This document shows positions 38,870 to 47,347 of a stretch of 64,000 bases of DNA, piece after piece. Positions within the stretch are counted from its first letter, which is position 1. Every line of letters begins with the position of its first letter. Origin of the DNA: Flavobacteriales bacterium. Lineage in GTDB: Bacteria > Bacteroidota > Bacteroidia > NS11-12g > UBA9320. A model generated the notes under the pieces. It did no database searches, was not told where the DNA came from, and saw only the letters and a list, made by a program, of their open reading frames with translations. Where the stretch lies: positions 310,001-374,000 of the forward strand of contig JACJZU010000001.1 in NCBI GenBank assembly GCA_020635435.1, read 5' to 3'. A program made the position numbers and the translations under genes.

Positions 38870-39612
38870 AATTCAAATGGCTCTCCGCCGGCGTAGGTTG
38901 GCTCGCAGGTGGACCGGTTGGGGCACTCATCGGGTTTGCACTGGGCTCCCTCTTCGACTCCACCTCGTCCGTTTCCTCTCAGTATGGCGATCAAAGGGAA
39001 AGCACCTATCGGCGCCCCGAAGAACTGCTCACCGATGATCTTTCCACCATCCTTTTGGTGTATACCACGGCGCTGATGCGTGCCGATGGTACACCCAGAA
39101 AAGTGGAGCTGGATTATGTGAAAGAATACTTCAAAAGGCAATTCGGTGTCGAGGCCACCAAAAAGCATATGCTCGTTCTGCGCGAATTGCTAAAAAAGCC
39201 TGTCTCGGTGCGCCAGGTGAGCATGCAGGTAGTGCAGCACATGCCTCATCCCCAGCGCCTACACCTGATGCATTATCTATTTGGGATAGCCAAAGCCGAC
39301 GGACATATCCACCCAAATGAATACACTTTATTGCATACTATAGCCGGTTATCTGCATATCAACCCGCGCGATTTCCACACGATCGCGGCCATGTATGCCA
39401 GCGACAAGGCCTATGACCCCTATGAGGTGCTCGGAGTCCCAACCTCCGCTACCGATGAAGAGATCAAGAAAGCCTATCGCGCCCTGGCGCGAAAGTACCA
39501 CCCCGATAAAGTTGCCAACGAAGGCGAAACCCACCGCCAGGCCGCTGAGGAAAAATTCAAGAAACTCCAGAATGCTTACGAAGAGATCCGCAAAAAACGG
39601 GGAATGAAGTAA
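38866..39612 (+). CDS. TerB-DnaJ co-chaperone (DjlA-like)
   Basis: 248 residues. The N-terminus is a Gly/Ala-rich hydrophobic segment (VGWLAGGPVGALIGFALGSLF), a likely membrane anchor. Residues about 60-180 are a TerB-like helical domain with LMRADGTPRKVELDYV and the repeat-like IAKADGHIHPNEY, both with an acidic D-G pattern. Residues 183-248 are a J domain with DPYEVLGVPTSATDEEIKKA and the HPD motif at 212-214 (KYHPDK). This order matches DjlA, which recruits DnaK to the inner membrane. The start at 38866 overlaps the DUF4340 stop by four bases. The ORF could also open upstream, but the signal-like N-terminus and coupling support this start. Confidence 0.85.
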   Translation: MKFKWLSAGVGWLAGGPVGALIGFALGSLFDSTSSVSSQYGDQRESTYRRPEELLTDDLSTILLVYTTALMRADGTPRKVELDYVKEYFKRQFGVEATKKHMLVLRELLKKPVSVRQVSMQVVQHMPHPQRLHLMHYLFGIAKADGHIHPNEYTLLHTIAGYLHINPRDFHTIAAMYASDKAYDPYEVLGVPTSATDEEIKKAYRALARKYHPDKVANEGETHRQAAEEKFKKLQNAYEEIRKKRGMK

Positions 39613-39630
39613 GTCCCCTACCTTCGCCGC

Positions 39631-41325
39631 ATGCATTGGTTCGACTGGTTGATCCTTTCTCTCTCACTGATTGGCATATCCGCCCTCGGGGTATGGAAAA
39701 CACGCGGACACCGAAGTACGGAAGCATATCTCGCCTCGAGCCGCTCAACCCCGTGGTGGGCGATCGGACTTTCCATCATGGCTACACAGGCCAGTGCGAT
39801 CACCTTTATATCTACCCCCGGCCTCGGGTATACCAGCGGGCTGTCCTTCGTGCAATTCTATTTCGGCTTGCCGATCGCCATGATCATCATCGCTCGCTTT
39901 TTTGTGCCGGTGTTCTTCAGACTGAAGGTCTATACCGCATACGAGTACCTCGAAAAGCGGTTCGACCGAAAAACGAGAAGTCTGGCCGCCGGACTATTTC
40001 TTCTGCAACGGGGATTGGCAGCTGGGATCACCATATACGCACCCTCCATCATTCTGGCCAAGATCCTGGGCTGGAGCTTATACGCGAACATACTCGTGAT
40101 CGGTATGCTCGTGATCGTTTACACTGTATCCGGCGGAACCACCGCCGTTACTCAAACCCACAAGCAACAAATGGCGGTGATCTTCACAGGCATATTCATC
40201 GCTTTCGGCTTTTTGCTTTACTACATTCAGCTCGACGTACCTTTCGGCCGTGCACTGGATGTTGCTGCAATACATGGCCGACTCAAAACGCTCGATTGGG
40301 ATCTCGATCTGAGCACACGGTACAGCGTTTGGTCCGGAATCATCGGGGGCACTTTCCTCATGCTTTCGTACTTCGGAACCGATCAATCACAGGTTCAACG
40401 CTACCTGTCGGGCCGATCGGTCAAAGAGATCAATACCGGCCTCTATTTCAACGCCTTGCTCAAGATACCGATGCAGTTCTTCATCCTGTTCATAGGGGTG
40501 CTCGTATTCCTATTCTACCAACTCAACGAACCGCCATTGCATTTCGACCAACTCGCATTGGAACATGTTGCGGAACAGGGATACGACAAGGAACTTACCC
40601 AACTCCGGAACGAACATCATAACCTCAGCCTGGCGAGTCGCGAAGCAATGATCGATGACCACAACGGTCCGGAACGCCTGAAACAGATCGAAAGTGAAAA
40701 AGCAGCACTCAAATCACGCGTAAACGAGCTCATTTCACGAAGTGGATATGCAGGCAAAGTGAAAAAAGAAAGCGATTTTGTTTTTATCACATTCGTGCTC
40801 AATTATTTGCCAATTGGGCTCATCGGTCTTATAATGGCCGTGCTCTTCAGCGCAGCTATGAGTAGCACAAGCGCCGAACTAAATGCATTGGGATCGACCT
40901 CCCTGGTCGATTTTTACCGGGCCAATTATCCAAACTCATCGGATCTGGTGCAATTGAGAATGGGGAAACTACTGACTGCCGGCTGGGGCGTGCTGGCCAT
41001 CCTCTTCGCGATCGGTGTGAACTTCATGGAAAATCTCGTGGAAGCCGTCAACATACTCGGATCGCTCTTCTATGGAACTATTCTCGGCGTATTCGTGGTC
41101 GCGTTCTTCTTCAAACGCATTAAAGGGGATGCCGTTTTTGGAGCAGCCCTTTTTGCTGAATTATGCGTTGTATCCCTATTCGTTTTCGACGATGAGGTGC
41201 AGAAACTATTCGGAACCAAGGTGGAATACCTCTGGTTCAACCTCATTGGCTGCGCCCTTGTAGTTGGGATCGCTCACCTATGGCAATTCCTCAAACCGGA
41301 ACCACCTGGATCACTCAAAGTCTGA
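39631..41325 (+). CDS. Sodium:solute symporter (SSS family)
   Basis: 564 residues with about 13 membrane helices, an inner-membrane Na+-coupled transporter of the SSS/SLC5 family. Family features are YLASSRSTPWWAIGLSIMATQASAITFI near helix 1-2, GLGYTSGLSFVQFYFGLP, VYTAYEYLEKRF, the AVTQTHKQQM loop and LMAVLFSAAMSSTSAELNALGS late in the protein, which carries the second Na+-site serines. A hydrophilic segment of about 80 residues (297-378), rich in E, K and Q and probably helical or coiled-coil, interrupts the helices. The substrate cannot be told; sugars, amino acids and organic acids are all known for the family. It starts 18 bp after the TerB-DnaJ gene and overlaps the convergent trmB by 11 bp. 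Confidence 0.9.
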   Translation: MHWFDWLILSLSLIGISALGVWKTRGHRSTEAYLASSRSTPWWAIGLSIMATQASAITFISTPGLGYTSGLSFVQFYFGLPIAMIIIARFFVPVFFRLKVYTAYEYLEKRFDRKTRSLAAGLFLLQRGLAAGITIYAPSIILAKILGWSLYANILVIGMLVIVYTVSGGTTAVTQTHKQQMAVIFTGIFIAFGFLLYYIQLDVPFGRALDVAAIHGRLKTLDWDLDLSTRYSVWSGIIGGTFLMLSYFGTDQSQVQRYLSGRSVKEINTGLYFNALLKIPMQFFILFIGVLVFLFYQLNEPPLHFDQLALEHVAEQGYDKELTQLRNEHHNLSLASREAMIDDHNGPERLKQIESEKAALKSRVNELISRSGYAGKVKKESDFVFITFVLNYLPIGLIGLIMAVLFSAAMSSTSAELNALGSTSLVDFYRANYPNSSDLVQLRMGKLLTAGWGVLAILFAIGVNFMENLVEAVNILGSLFYGTILGVFVVAFFFKRIKGDAVFGAALFAELCVVSLFVFDDEVQKLFGTKVEYLWFNLIGCALVVGIAHLWQFLKPEPPGSLKV

Positions 41326-41956
41326 AGCGCAGATATTTGATCTTCTTGCCTTCCTTCAGCCACATCGCCTCGTAAAAAGTGCGAATGTCCATCTCCGGAG
41401 GACGCTCCTCCCAGGCATAAACATCGGCGCAGTCTTCCAGGATCTCCAGATTCTCCTGGGCGATCACCTCATGCGCATACGCGAAAAATTCGTCGGAATC
41501 GGTCTTTAAGTTCAATATCGCACCCGAACCGGCAACCACCCGATACTTCTCAAGGAACCGCGGATGTACGAGCCTGTGCTTTGCCTTTCCATCCCGCAAT
41601 TGCGGATCCGGAAATGTGATCCATAATTCATCCACCTCTCCCGGCTCGAAATACCGCTCGATCGAAGTGATCTCGCAACGCAGGAAGGCCGCATTAGCCA
41701 GACCCTTCTCCAAACCTGTTTTAGCCCCTCGCCAGATGCGGTTCCCTTTTACATCTAAACCCAGATAGTTCCTGTCCGGATACAATTCCGCCAAACCCAG
41801 CGTGTATTCTCCCTTTCCGCATGCCAATTCCAGTACAAGTGGCCTGCTGTTGTCGAATGCATCAACCCAATGGCCCTTCATGCTTTCGTCGTGCTGATAC
41901 ACATTCGAAAAGGTGTTGATCTCTGCAAACTTCAGGAGCTTATTCTTCTTTCCCAT
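41315..41956 (-). CDS. trmB: tRNA (guanine-46-N7)-methyltransferase TrmB
   Basis: 213 residues from the ATG at 41954-41956, a typical length. The enzyme methylates G46 in the variable loop of tRNA using S-adenosylmethionine. The SAM-binding motif is VLELACGKGEYTLGLA (residues about 41-56), followed by YLGLDVKGNRIWRGAK. The TrmB signature is WITFPDPQLRDGKAKHRLVH near the middle, and FYEAMWLKEGK ends the conserved part. The frame opens four codons earlier at a TTG, but that codon lies inside the -7 promoter element, so the ATG is preferred. It converges on the symporter with an 11-bp overlap of the coding ends. Confidence 0.95.
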   Translation of the reverse strand: MGKKNKLLKFAEINTFSNVYQHDESMKGHWVDAFDNSRPLVLELACGKGEYTLGLAELYPDRNYLGLDVKGNRIWRGAKTGLEKGLANAAFLRCEITSIERYFEPGEVDELWITFPDPQLRDGKAKHRLVHPRFLEKYRVVAGSGAILNLKTDSDEFFAYAHEVIAQENLEILEDCADVYAWEERPPEMDIRTFYEAMWLKEGKKIKYLRFRL

Positions 41957-41965
41957 GAAAGGGGG

Positions 41966-41973
41966 CAAAGGTA
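41966..41973 (-). promoter_or_regulatory. -7 promoter element for trmB
   Basis: The minus strand reads TACCTTTG, matching TAnnTTTG, 9 bases before the trmB ATG. Confidence 0.55.
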
Positions 41974-42050
41974 GGGACTATCTTGTCCCAGTTTATTACA
42001 CTTTGTGTGGAAAAAGGCATCCACCAGTCAAGGATATTCACTCAATTCTT

Positions 42051-42058
42051 TAACTTTG
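42051..42058 (+). promoter_or_regulatory. -7 promoter element for the lipoprotein gene
   Basis: TAACTTTG matches TAnnTTTG, 17 bases before the ATG at 42076. Confidence 0.5.
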
Positions 42059-42075
42059 AATGAAATCCCTATTTT

Positions 42076-42606
42076 ATGAAACGTATAGCAGTTGTTGTAC
42101 TTCTTCTCCCGCTCCTGGGTTTTCTCGGTTGTCCGGAGGATATTTTGGAAGTGCGCTTTAACATGGAGCTTGCCGAGGCAACTCTGAAATTATCTCCACA
42201 AGCCGATGCTGGAACTTACCAATTCGATGAAACTCAGATCACCAGTAATCTGAAGGAAGAAATGGATAAACACGGAGCCAGCATCGACAAGATCAAATCG
42301 GCCAAAGCCAAAGAGATCACCATTACGATCGTTGCACCACAGGGCGTAACTTTTGAAGCCGTTGAACGTGCCGAGATCTTTGCCAAGATCCCATCCATGT
42401 CCACTCCGATCCTATTGGGTGAGGTAAACAATAACCGGGCTGCAGTCACAGTTCTCGAAATTGCACCTGCCGACGTAGATCTGATTGAATTACTGCGCGA
42501 GGAGATCATCACATTCTCCGGTAGCGTAACCACATGGAAAGCCGTTGACGAAGAAGTTACATGTACCGTTAAGGTCAAAGCAGAGGTTGTTGCCGATCCG
42601 CTTTAG
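42076..42606 (+). CDS. Putative lipoprotein of unknown function
   Basis: 176 residues with a lipoprotein signal (MKRIAVVVLLLPLLGFLGC; lipobox around GFLGC, Cys19). The mature part is mixed alpha/beta with no cysteine pairs and few aromatics: EVRFNMELAEATLKL, then an acidic helical part (NLKEEMDKHGASIDKIKSAKAKEITITIVAP), and a beta-rich C-terminus (EVTCTVKVKAEVVADPL). No family was recognised. It has its own promoter element and a strong terminator, so it is probably monocistronic. The periplasmic or outer-membrane location is inferred from the lipobox only. Confidence 0.65.
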   Translation: MKRIAVVVLLLPLLGFLGCPEDILEVRFNMELAEATLKLSPQADAGTYQFDETQITSNLKEEMDKHGASIDKIKSAKAKEITITIVAPQGVTFEAVERAEIFAKIPSMSTPILLGEVNNNRAAVTVLEIAPADVDLIELLREEIITFSGSVTTWKAVDEEVTCTVKVKAEVVADPL

Positions 42607-42622
42607 GAATCTATAACCAATG

Positions 42623-42658
42623 AAAAAGGGATAACTCCACGGTGTTATCCCTTTTTTT
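42623..42658 (+). terminator. Intrinsic terminator after the lipoprotein gene
   Basis: AAAAAGGGATAAC at 42623-42635 pairs with GTTATCCCTTTTT, closing an eight-base loop and followed by a T-run. Because A and T runs flank the stem, it can act in both directions. Confidence 0.85.
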
Positions 42659-42677
42659 GTTTTGATATAAACCCCAT

Positions 42678-43976
42678 ATGATGCCCCATACTCCACTTGC
42701 CGAAAGGGTCCGACCCCAGAAACTGGACGACTACATCGGTCAGGAACATATTCTTGGCCCCGGGAAACCTTTGCGGAAGTCCATCGAATCGGGCAAGATA
42801 CCATCTATGATCCTTTGGGGTCCACCCGGTGTGGGTAAAACAACCCTGGCCCGCATCATGGCCAATACACTGAAAAGACCTTTCTACAATCTCAGCGCGA
42901 CAGATGCAGGCGTCAAACAAGTTCGCGAGCTTATCGAGAAGGCAGAACGCACCCGATTTATGGGACAATCACAAGCCGTTTTGTTCATCGACGAGATCCA
43001 TCGATTCAATAAATCGCAGCAAGACTCATTGCTCAAAGCCGTGGAGAACGGGACCATCACCCTCGTGGGAGCCACTACCGAAAATCCTTCCTTCGAAGTA
43101 AATGCCGCACTACTTTCCAGGTCAGAAGTTTTCGTACTTCGCCAACTCGAAGATAGCGCCCTGCTCGAAGTACTCGATCGCGCCGTTCATACCGACGATT
43201 GGCTCAAATTGAAACAAATCGAACTTGTCGAAACCGATGCCCTTTTACTCGCATCAGGCGGCGATGCGCGCAGATTGCTCAACAATTTGGAACAAGTTGT
43301 GCTGCAAGCCGATTCGGAGCCGATCCGGATCACCAATGAGTTGGTGCGCAATACCATTCAAAAGCGCATGCTGCGGTACGATAAGGCCGGCGAGGAGCAT
43401 TACGACATCATTTCGGCATTCATCAAATCGGTTCGTGGCAGCGATCCGAACGCCGCCTTGTATTGGCTCGCCCGAATGATAGAGGGCGGCGAAGATCCGG
43501 TATTCATAGCCCGGCGTCTGCTTATCCTCTCTTCCGAAGATATTGGTAACGCAAATCCAACGGCATTGGCATTAGCTACGAGTGCCATGCAGGCCGTGCA
43601 AATGATCGGCTATCCCGAATCGAGGATAATCCTTTCCCAGATCACGATCTACCTGGCTTGCTCACCTAAAAGCAATACCGCATATGCTGCTATCGGTCAG
43701 GCTCAAAAAACAGTGAGCGATACCGGAAGCCTGCCGGTTCCATTACATCTTCGAAATGCCCCCACCAAACTCATGAAGGACCTGGCATACGGAGCAGGTT
43801 ATCAATACGCTCATCAATTCCAAGGAAATTTCGTACCCCAGGAGTTCATGCCCGAAGAACTTCACGGGAACATACTCTACCAACCCGGGAAAAACCCGAG
43901 AGAAATAGCGTGGCTGAAACAACTGGGAGCGATGTGGAAAGACTTTTACTCCTACCCTTCCGATCCGGAAGACTAG
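42678..43976 (+). CDS. rarA: Replication-associated recombination protein A (RarA/MgsA)
   Basis: 432 residues, an AAA+ ATPase related to clamp loaders that acts at stalled replication forks. The N-terminus has the family phrase PLAERVRPQKLDDYIGQEH. Walker A is GPPGVGKTT (residues 48-56), Walker B is FIDEIHRF with Asp105 and Glu106, and sensor 1 is VGATTENPSFEVNAALLSR with the downstream arginine finger. The C-terminal tetramerisation part has the typical GSDPNAALYWLARMIEGGEDP and SSEDIGNANPTAL. The gene follows a terminator and converges on recJ with only two bases between the stop codons. Two ATGs stand in tandem at 42678, and either could be used. Confidence 0.95.
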   Translation: MMPHTPLAERVRPQKLDDYIGQEHILGPGKPLRKSIESGKIPSMILWGPPGVGKTTLARIMANTLKRPFYNLSATDAGVKQVRELIEKAERTRFMGQSQAVLFIDEIHRFNKSQQDSLLKAVENGTITLVGATTENPSFEVNAALLSRSEVFVLRQLEDSALLEVLDRAVHTDDWLKLKQIELVETDALLLASGGDARRLLNNLEQVVLQADSEPIRITNELVRNTIQKRMLRYDKAGEEHYDIISAFIKSVRGSDPNAALYWLARMIEGGEDPVFIARRLLILSSEDIGNANPTALALATSAMQAVQMIGYPESRIILSQITIYLACSPKSNTAYAAIGQAQKTVSDTGSLPVPLHLRNAPTKLMKDLAYGAGYQYAHQFQGNFVPQEFMPEELHGNILYQPGKNPREIAWLKQLGAMWKDFYSYPSDPED

Positions 43977-43978
43977 CG

Positions 43979-45706
43979 CTACACTGCCTTGATATCGACC
44001 AGCATGAGTTGAACGTACCTGTCGCCCCGAAACTCTGACATCTCCACGTGATAAAGTATGTGGATTGGCGCACCGGTCTTCACCACATCATACCAATGCC
44101 CGAGCCCAAAGCCCACGGCAGGGATGGCTGCCTCTCCGGGTTTCGATACCAGATTCAAGCGCAAATGCTCATGATCGCCTCCCATGGTCCGGGCCTGACC
44201 GGTATCCATTACACCACGGGTAAGGAACATCGGCTGTTGATGATCCGGACCAAACGGTCCGAACCGATTCAGATTGTTCACAAAACGCTCATTCAGTATA
44301 GATAGGGGAATCTCGGCATGGTAACGCAATACCGGCACTAATTGATCCCTTGTCAAACTGCGTACAGCCACATCCTCAAAGGCCTTTCGAAAGTCCGGGT
44401 ATCGCTCCGGATCCAGTTTCATGCCCGCCGCAAAAGCATGCCCTCCAAATTGAATCAGGTGATCTGAACATTCGCACAGCGCATCATGGATATTGAAACC
44501 CGGAATGGAACGGGCGGATCCAACCAACTTGCCATCCGACTCTGTAAGTACGATCGTTGGTCGGTAATACGACTCGATCAAGCGACTCGCCACGATACCA
44601 ACCACGCCTTTATGCCAATCCGCTCCCCGAACCACGGTAGTGTATCGCTCCCTGAAATTCAGCTCCGACTCGATCTGCCGAATAGCATCTTGGGTGATCA
44701 CCTTGTCGAGCTCTTTCCTTTCAAGATTGTATGCATTCAGGTCATTGGCCAGTTCTGCAGCCTCTTCCTCAGCTTCGGCAAGTAATAAACGCACCGCTGT
44801 TTTCGCATCGGCTAATCGACCCGCTGCATTGATACGTGGACCTATCCAAAAAACGATCTTGGTAACATCGAGTTCCAATGATCCATCTTTCCCACGTATG
44901 AAATGATCGATGATGATACCCAGGCCACGGGAAGGTGACTCTTTCAGTTTTTGTATCCCCAGCGCTGTGATCACCCGGTTCTCACCTGTCATTGATACGA
45001 GATCGGAGGCTATACTCACTGCCACCATGTCCACATAGCTCATATAGCGCTCTTCCGGCAGTTTCCAAACTTCACATAACGCCTGCACCAGTTTCCACCC
45101 GATACCGCATCCGGAGAGTTCTTTGAAGGGATAACTGCAATCGGCCTGTTTTGGGTTCAGGATCGCTACAGCAGGAGGTAGTTCCGATCCGGGAATATGA
45201 TGATCGCATACAATTACATCTAAACCATGTTCCGCCGCCTTTCTGATCAGTTCAACCGAACGTATGCCACAATCCAGGGCTATAAGGAGTTTAACCCCGT
45301 TCTCTATAGCATCGGCAATACCTGCTGCTGAAATACCATAACCCTCTTTTTCGCGATCAGGGATGTAATAATCAATTTCCGGAAAGAAAGCGGAAAGAAA
45401 ATGGTATACCACGGCGACACTCGTGGTTCCGTCCACATCATAATCTCCGTATACCCGAACCCGCTCTTTGAACTTCCGGGCGCGACCGATCCTTTCCACC
45501 GCCCTTTCCATATCCTTCATGGCAAAGGGGTCATGTAACGCTCGAACATCCGGGTTAAAGAATAATCGGGCCTCCTCTATGCTGCTAATTCCGCTTTGAT
45601 ACATTAGCAAGGCGATGAGCGGACTCACCTTGAATCGCTCGGCTAATACACGGAGCTCCTCGCTATCAATTTCGATAAGTGGTTTCCAGATTCGGTCGGT
45701 CGGCAC
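43979..45706 (-). CDS. recJ: Single-stranded-DNA-specific exonuclease RecJ
   Basis: 575 residues, a DHH-family 5'-3' exonuclease for recombination and mismatch repair. Motif I is VYGDYDVDGTTS (86-97), motif II lies in LIALDCGIRS, and motif III is the DHH triad at 168-170 (VIVCDHHIPGS). The DHHA1 part has FGGHAFAAGM and GSARSIPGFNIHDAL, and an OB-fold follows at the C-terminus (VEMSEFRGDRYVQLML). The start codon is a GTG at 45704-45706; no ATG lies close, and the N-terminus agrees with family length. It follows the PfkB kinase gene by 15 bp on the minus strand, so both may share a transcript. Confidence 0.93.
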   Translation of the reverse strand: MPTDRIWKPLIEIDSEELRVLAERFKVSPLIALLMYQSGISSIEEARLFFNPDVRALHDPFAMKDMERAVERIGRARKFKERVRVYGDYDVDGTTSVAVVYHFLSAFFPEIDYYIPDREKEGYGISAAGIADAIENGVKLLIALDCGIRSVELIRKAAEHGLDVIVCDHHIPGSELPPAVAILNPKQADCSYPFKELSGCGIGWKLVQALCEVWKLPEERYMSYVDMVAVSIASDLVSMTGENRVITALGIQKLKESPSRGLGIIIDHFIRGKDGSLELDVTKIVFWIGPRINAAGRLADAKTAVRLLLAEAEEEAAELANDLNAYNLERKELDKVITQDAIRQIESELNFRERYTTVVRGADWHKGVVGIVASRLIESYYRPTIVLTESDGKLVGSARSIPGFNIHDALCECSDHLIQFGGHAFAAGMKLDPERYPDFRKAFEDVAVRSLTRDQLVPVLRYHAEIPLSILNERFVNNLNRFGPFGPDHQQPMFLTRGVMDTGQARTMGGDHEHLRLNLVSKPGEAAIPAVGFGLGHWYDVVKTGAPIHILYHVEMSEFRGDRYVQLMLVDIKAV

Positions 45707-45721
45707 AATTCGAAAACGAAA

Positions 45722-46648
45722 TTATGCGGTGAGATCGATATCGACCTGACTCAGGTCTATGAATGCGTTCACACGTTGAAGAATTTCCTCCTCGCGCAGA
45801 TTCTCAATGCGCGCTGTTCCGAACTTCTCCACACAAAACGAGGCCATAGCCGATCCAAAGATCACGGCCCGCTTCATGTTGTCAAAATCAACACGTCCGC
45901 TTTGCGCCAAATAGCCCATAAATCCACCTGCAAACGTGTCGCCCGCACCTGTTGGATCGAATACATCCTCAAGTGGAAGTGCCGGAGCGAAATAAACCCT
46001 GGAGCCGTAGAACAGCAAGGCCCCATGTTCCCCCTTCTTGATGATCAGGTAGCGCGGACCCATTTCCCGAATAACACGACTGGCCTTCACCAAACTGTAC
46101 TCCTTACTTAGAATGCGCGCTTCCTCGTCGTTTATGATCAATACATCAATCTTCTTCAGAGCCTTTTTCAGATCATCCAACGCAACGTCCATCCAGAAAT
46201 TCATGGTATCCATAGCAACCAACTTTGGGCGGTTCCGAATGCGCTCCATGACCTTCAATTGCACCTCCGGACTCAAATTACCGAGCATCAAATACTCGCA
46301 GTTCTGATACGCCTCCGGAATAATAGGGTCAAAAGTTCCCAGAACATTCAATTCCGTGACCAAAGTTGTGCGCGTATTCATGTCGTTGTTATAGCGCCCA
46401 CTCCAGAAAAAGGATTTTTCGTCATCCAAAATTTGCAAACCCTTGGTATTGATCCCGCGTTTCTCAAGCATTTGAATGCTCGTTACAGGGAAATCGCCTC
46501 CAACTACGGAAACCAGATTGATCTTATTGCTGAAGTAGCTGGCAGCCAATGAAATATAGGTAGCCGCTCCCCCAATTATGCGGTCCGATTTGCCAAATGG
46601 CGTTTCTATGGCATCAAAGGCCACACTGCCTATCACTAGTAAACTCAT
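45722..46648 (-). CDS. PfkB-family carbohydrate kinase
   Basis: 308 residues from the ATG at 46646-46648; the upstream 40 codons of open frame have no ATG or family similarity. PfkB kinases phosphorylate sugars or nucleosides with ATP in the cytoplasm. Signature 1 is near GGAATYISLAASYFSNKINLVSVVGGDFP (start at about 26), and signature 2 is DPTGAGDTFAGGFMGYL (231-247), with Asp237 the catalytic base. The substrate is not predictable, though ribokinase- or adenosine-kinase-like enzymes are the nearest type. It has a short start region after a CAACTTTG element, close to the -7 consensus, and runs divergently from the tRNA array. recJ follows. Confidence 0.85.
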   Translation of the reverse strand: MSLLVIGSVAFDAIETPFGKSDRIIGGAATYISLAASYFSNKINLVSVVGGDFPVTSIQMLEKRGINTKGLQILDDEKSFFWSGRYNNDMNTRTTLVTELNVLGTFDPIIPEAYQNCEYLMLGNLSPEVQLKVMERIRNRPKLVAMDTMNFWMDVALDDLKKALKKIDVLIINDEEARILSKEYSLVKASRVIREMGPRYLIIKKGEHGALLFYGSRVYFAPALPLEDVFDPTGAGDTFAGGFMGYLAQSGRVDFDNMKRAVIFGSAMASFCVEKFGTARIENLREEEILQRVNAFIDLSQVDIDLTA

Positions 46649-46755
46649 GGTATGCGATTTAGCGGCAAAGTTGCGATAAATCTGCCCCATCCGAAAGGTG
46701 TTAAGCTCTTGTCCGATTTTTTTTTCAGAACTATTGCTGAATATTACCAAACTAC

Positions 46756-46763
46756 TATTTTTG
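46756..46763 (+). promoter_or_regulatory. Promoter element upstream of the tRNA-derived array
   Basis: TATTTTTG matches TAnnTTTG. It ends 18 bp before the first repeat unit, the spacing expected if unit 1 once was, or is in line with, the tRNA-Asn gene's start. It is now about 590 bp from the intact tRNA. Confidence 0.45.
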
Positions 46764-46781
46764 CACACCTATTTAGGAAAC

Positions 46782-47347
46782 GCCTCCATCCCGATTGAAA
46801 ATGGTATGGTTGGCGCGACTGGATCAACAACCAGACAAAACGTTGAAAGATATTTGCCTCTATAGCTCTTTCGATTTCATATCGGGATGCTTGGAGCGAC
46901 TGGATCAACAACCAGCAAAAATGTTGAAGATATTGGCCTCCATCCCGATTGAAAATCGGGATGGTTGGAGCAACTGGACCAACAACCAGTAAAAATGTTG
47001 AAGATATTGGCCTCCATCCCGATTGAAAATCGGGATGGTTGGAGCGACTGGATCAACAACCAGTAAAAATGTTGAAGATATTGACCTCCATCCCGATTGA
47101 AAATCGGGATGGTTGGAGCGACTGGACCAACAACCGGTAAAAATGTTGAAGATATTGGCCTCCATCCCGATTGAAAATCGGGATGGTTGGAGCAACATAC
47201 GCCTCCATAGCTCTCCCGATTGAAAATCGGGATGGTTGGAGCAACATACGCCTCCATAGCTCTCCCGATTGAAAATCGGGATGGTTGGAGCGACATACGC
47301 CTCCATAGCTCTCCCGATTGAAAATCGGGATGGTTGGAGCGACATAC
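46782..47347 (+). repeat. Tandem array of tRNA-Asn 5' fragments with an inserted palindrome
   Basis: Nine units start at 46782, 46856, 46936, 47010, 47084, 47158, 47201, 47250 and 47299, with lengths 74, 80, 74, 74, 74, 43, 49, 49 and 49. Each begins with the first 7-13 bases of tRNA-Asn (GCCTCCA, or GCCTCCATAGCTC in the last three). Most then carry the palindrome TCCCGATTGAAAATCGGGA, and TGGTTGGAGCGAC, 12/13 equal to the tRNA's D-arm right side. The longer units have a further 35 bases with an anticodon-like stem (CTGG...CCAG). The first two units are the most diverged. The units abut, without unique spacers, and end exactly at the intact tRNA-Asn. The function is unknown. Confidence 0.9.

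Noticed and set aside
39636..40622. 328-codon frame overlapping the symporter
   Set aside because: It lies in another frame of a clear SSS-family gene and has an Arg/His-rich, unstructured product.
41957..41968. Longer trmB start at TTG 41968
   Set aside because: The codon is part of the TACCTTTG promoter element and the ATG at 41956 matches the usual TrmB length.
46782..47347. CRISPR array
   Set aside because: Units abut with near-identical content and no unique spacers, and each unit contains tRNA sequence. No cas genes are in the window.
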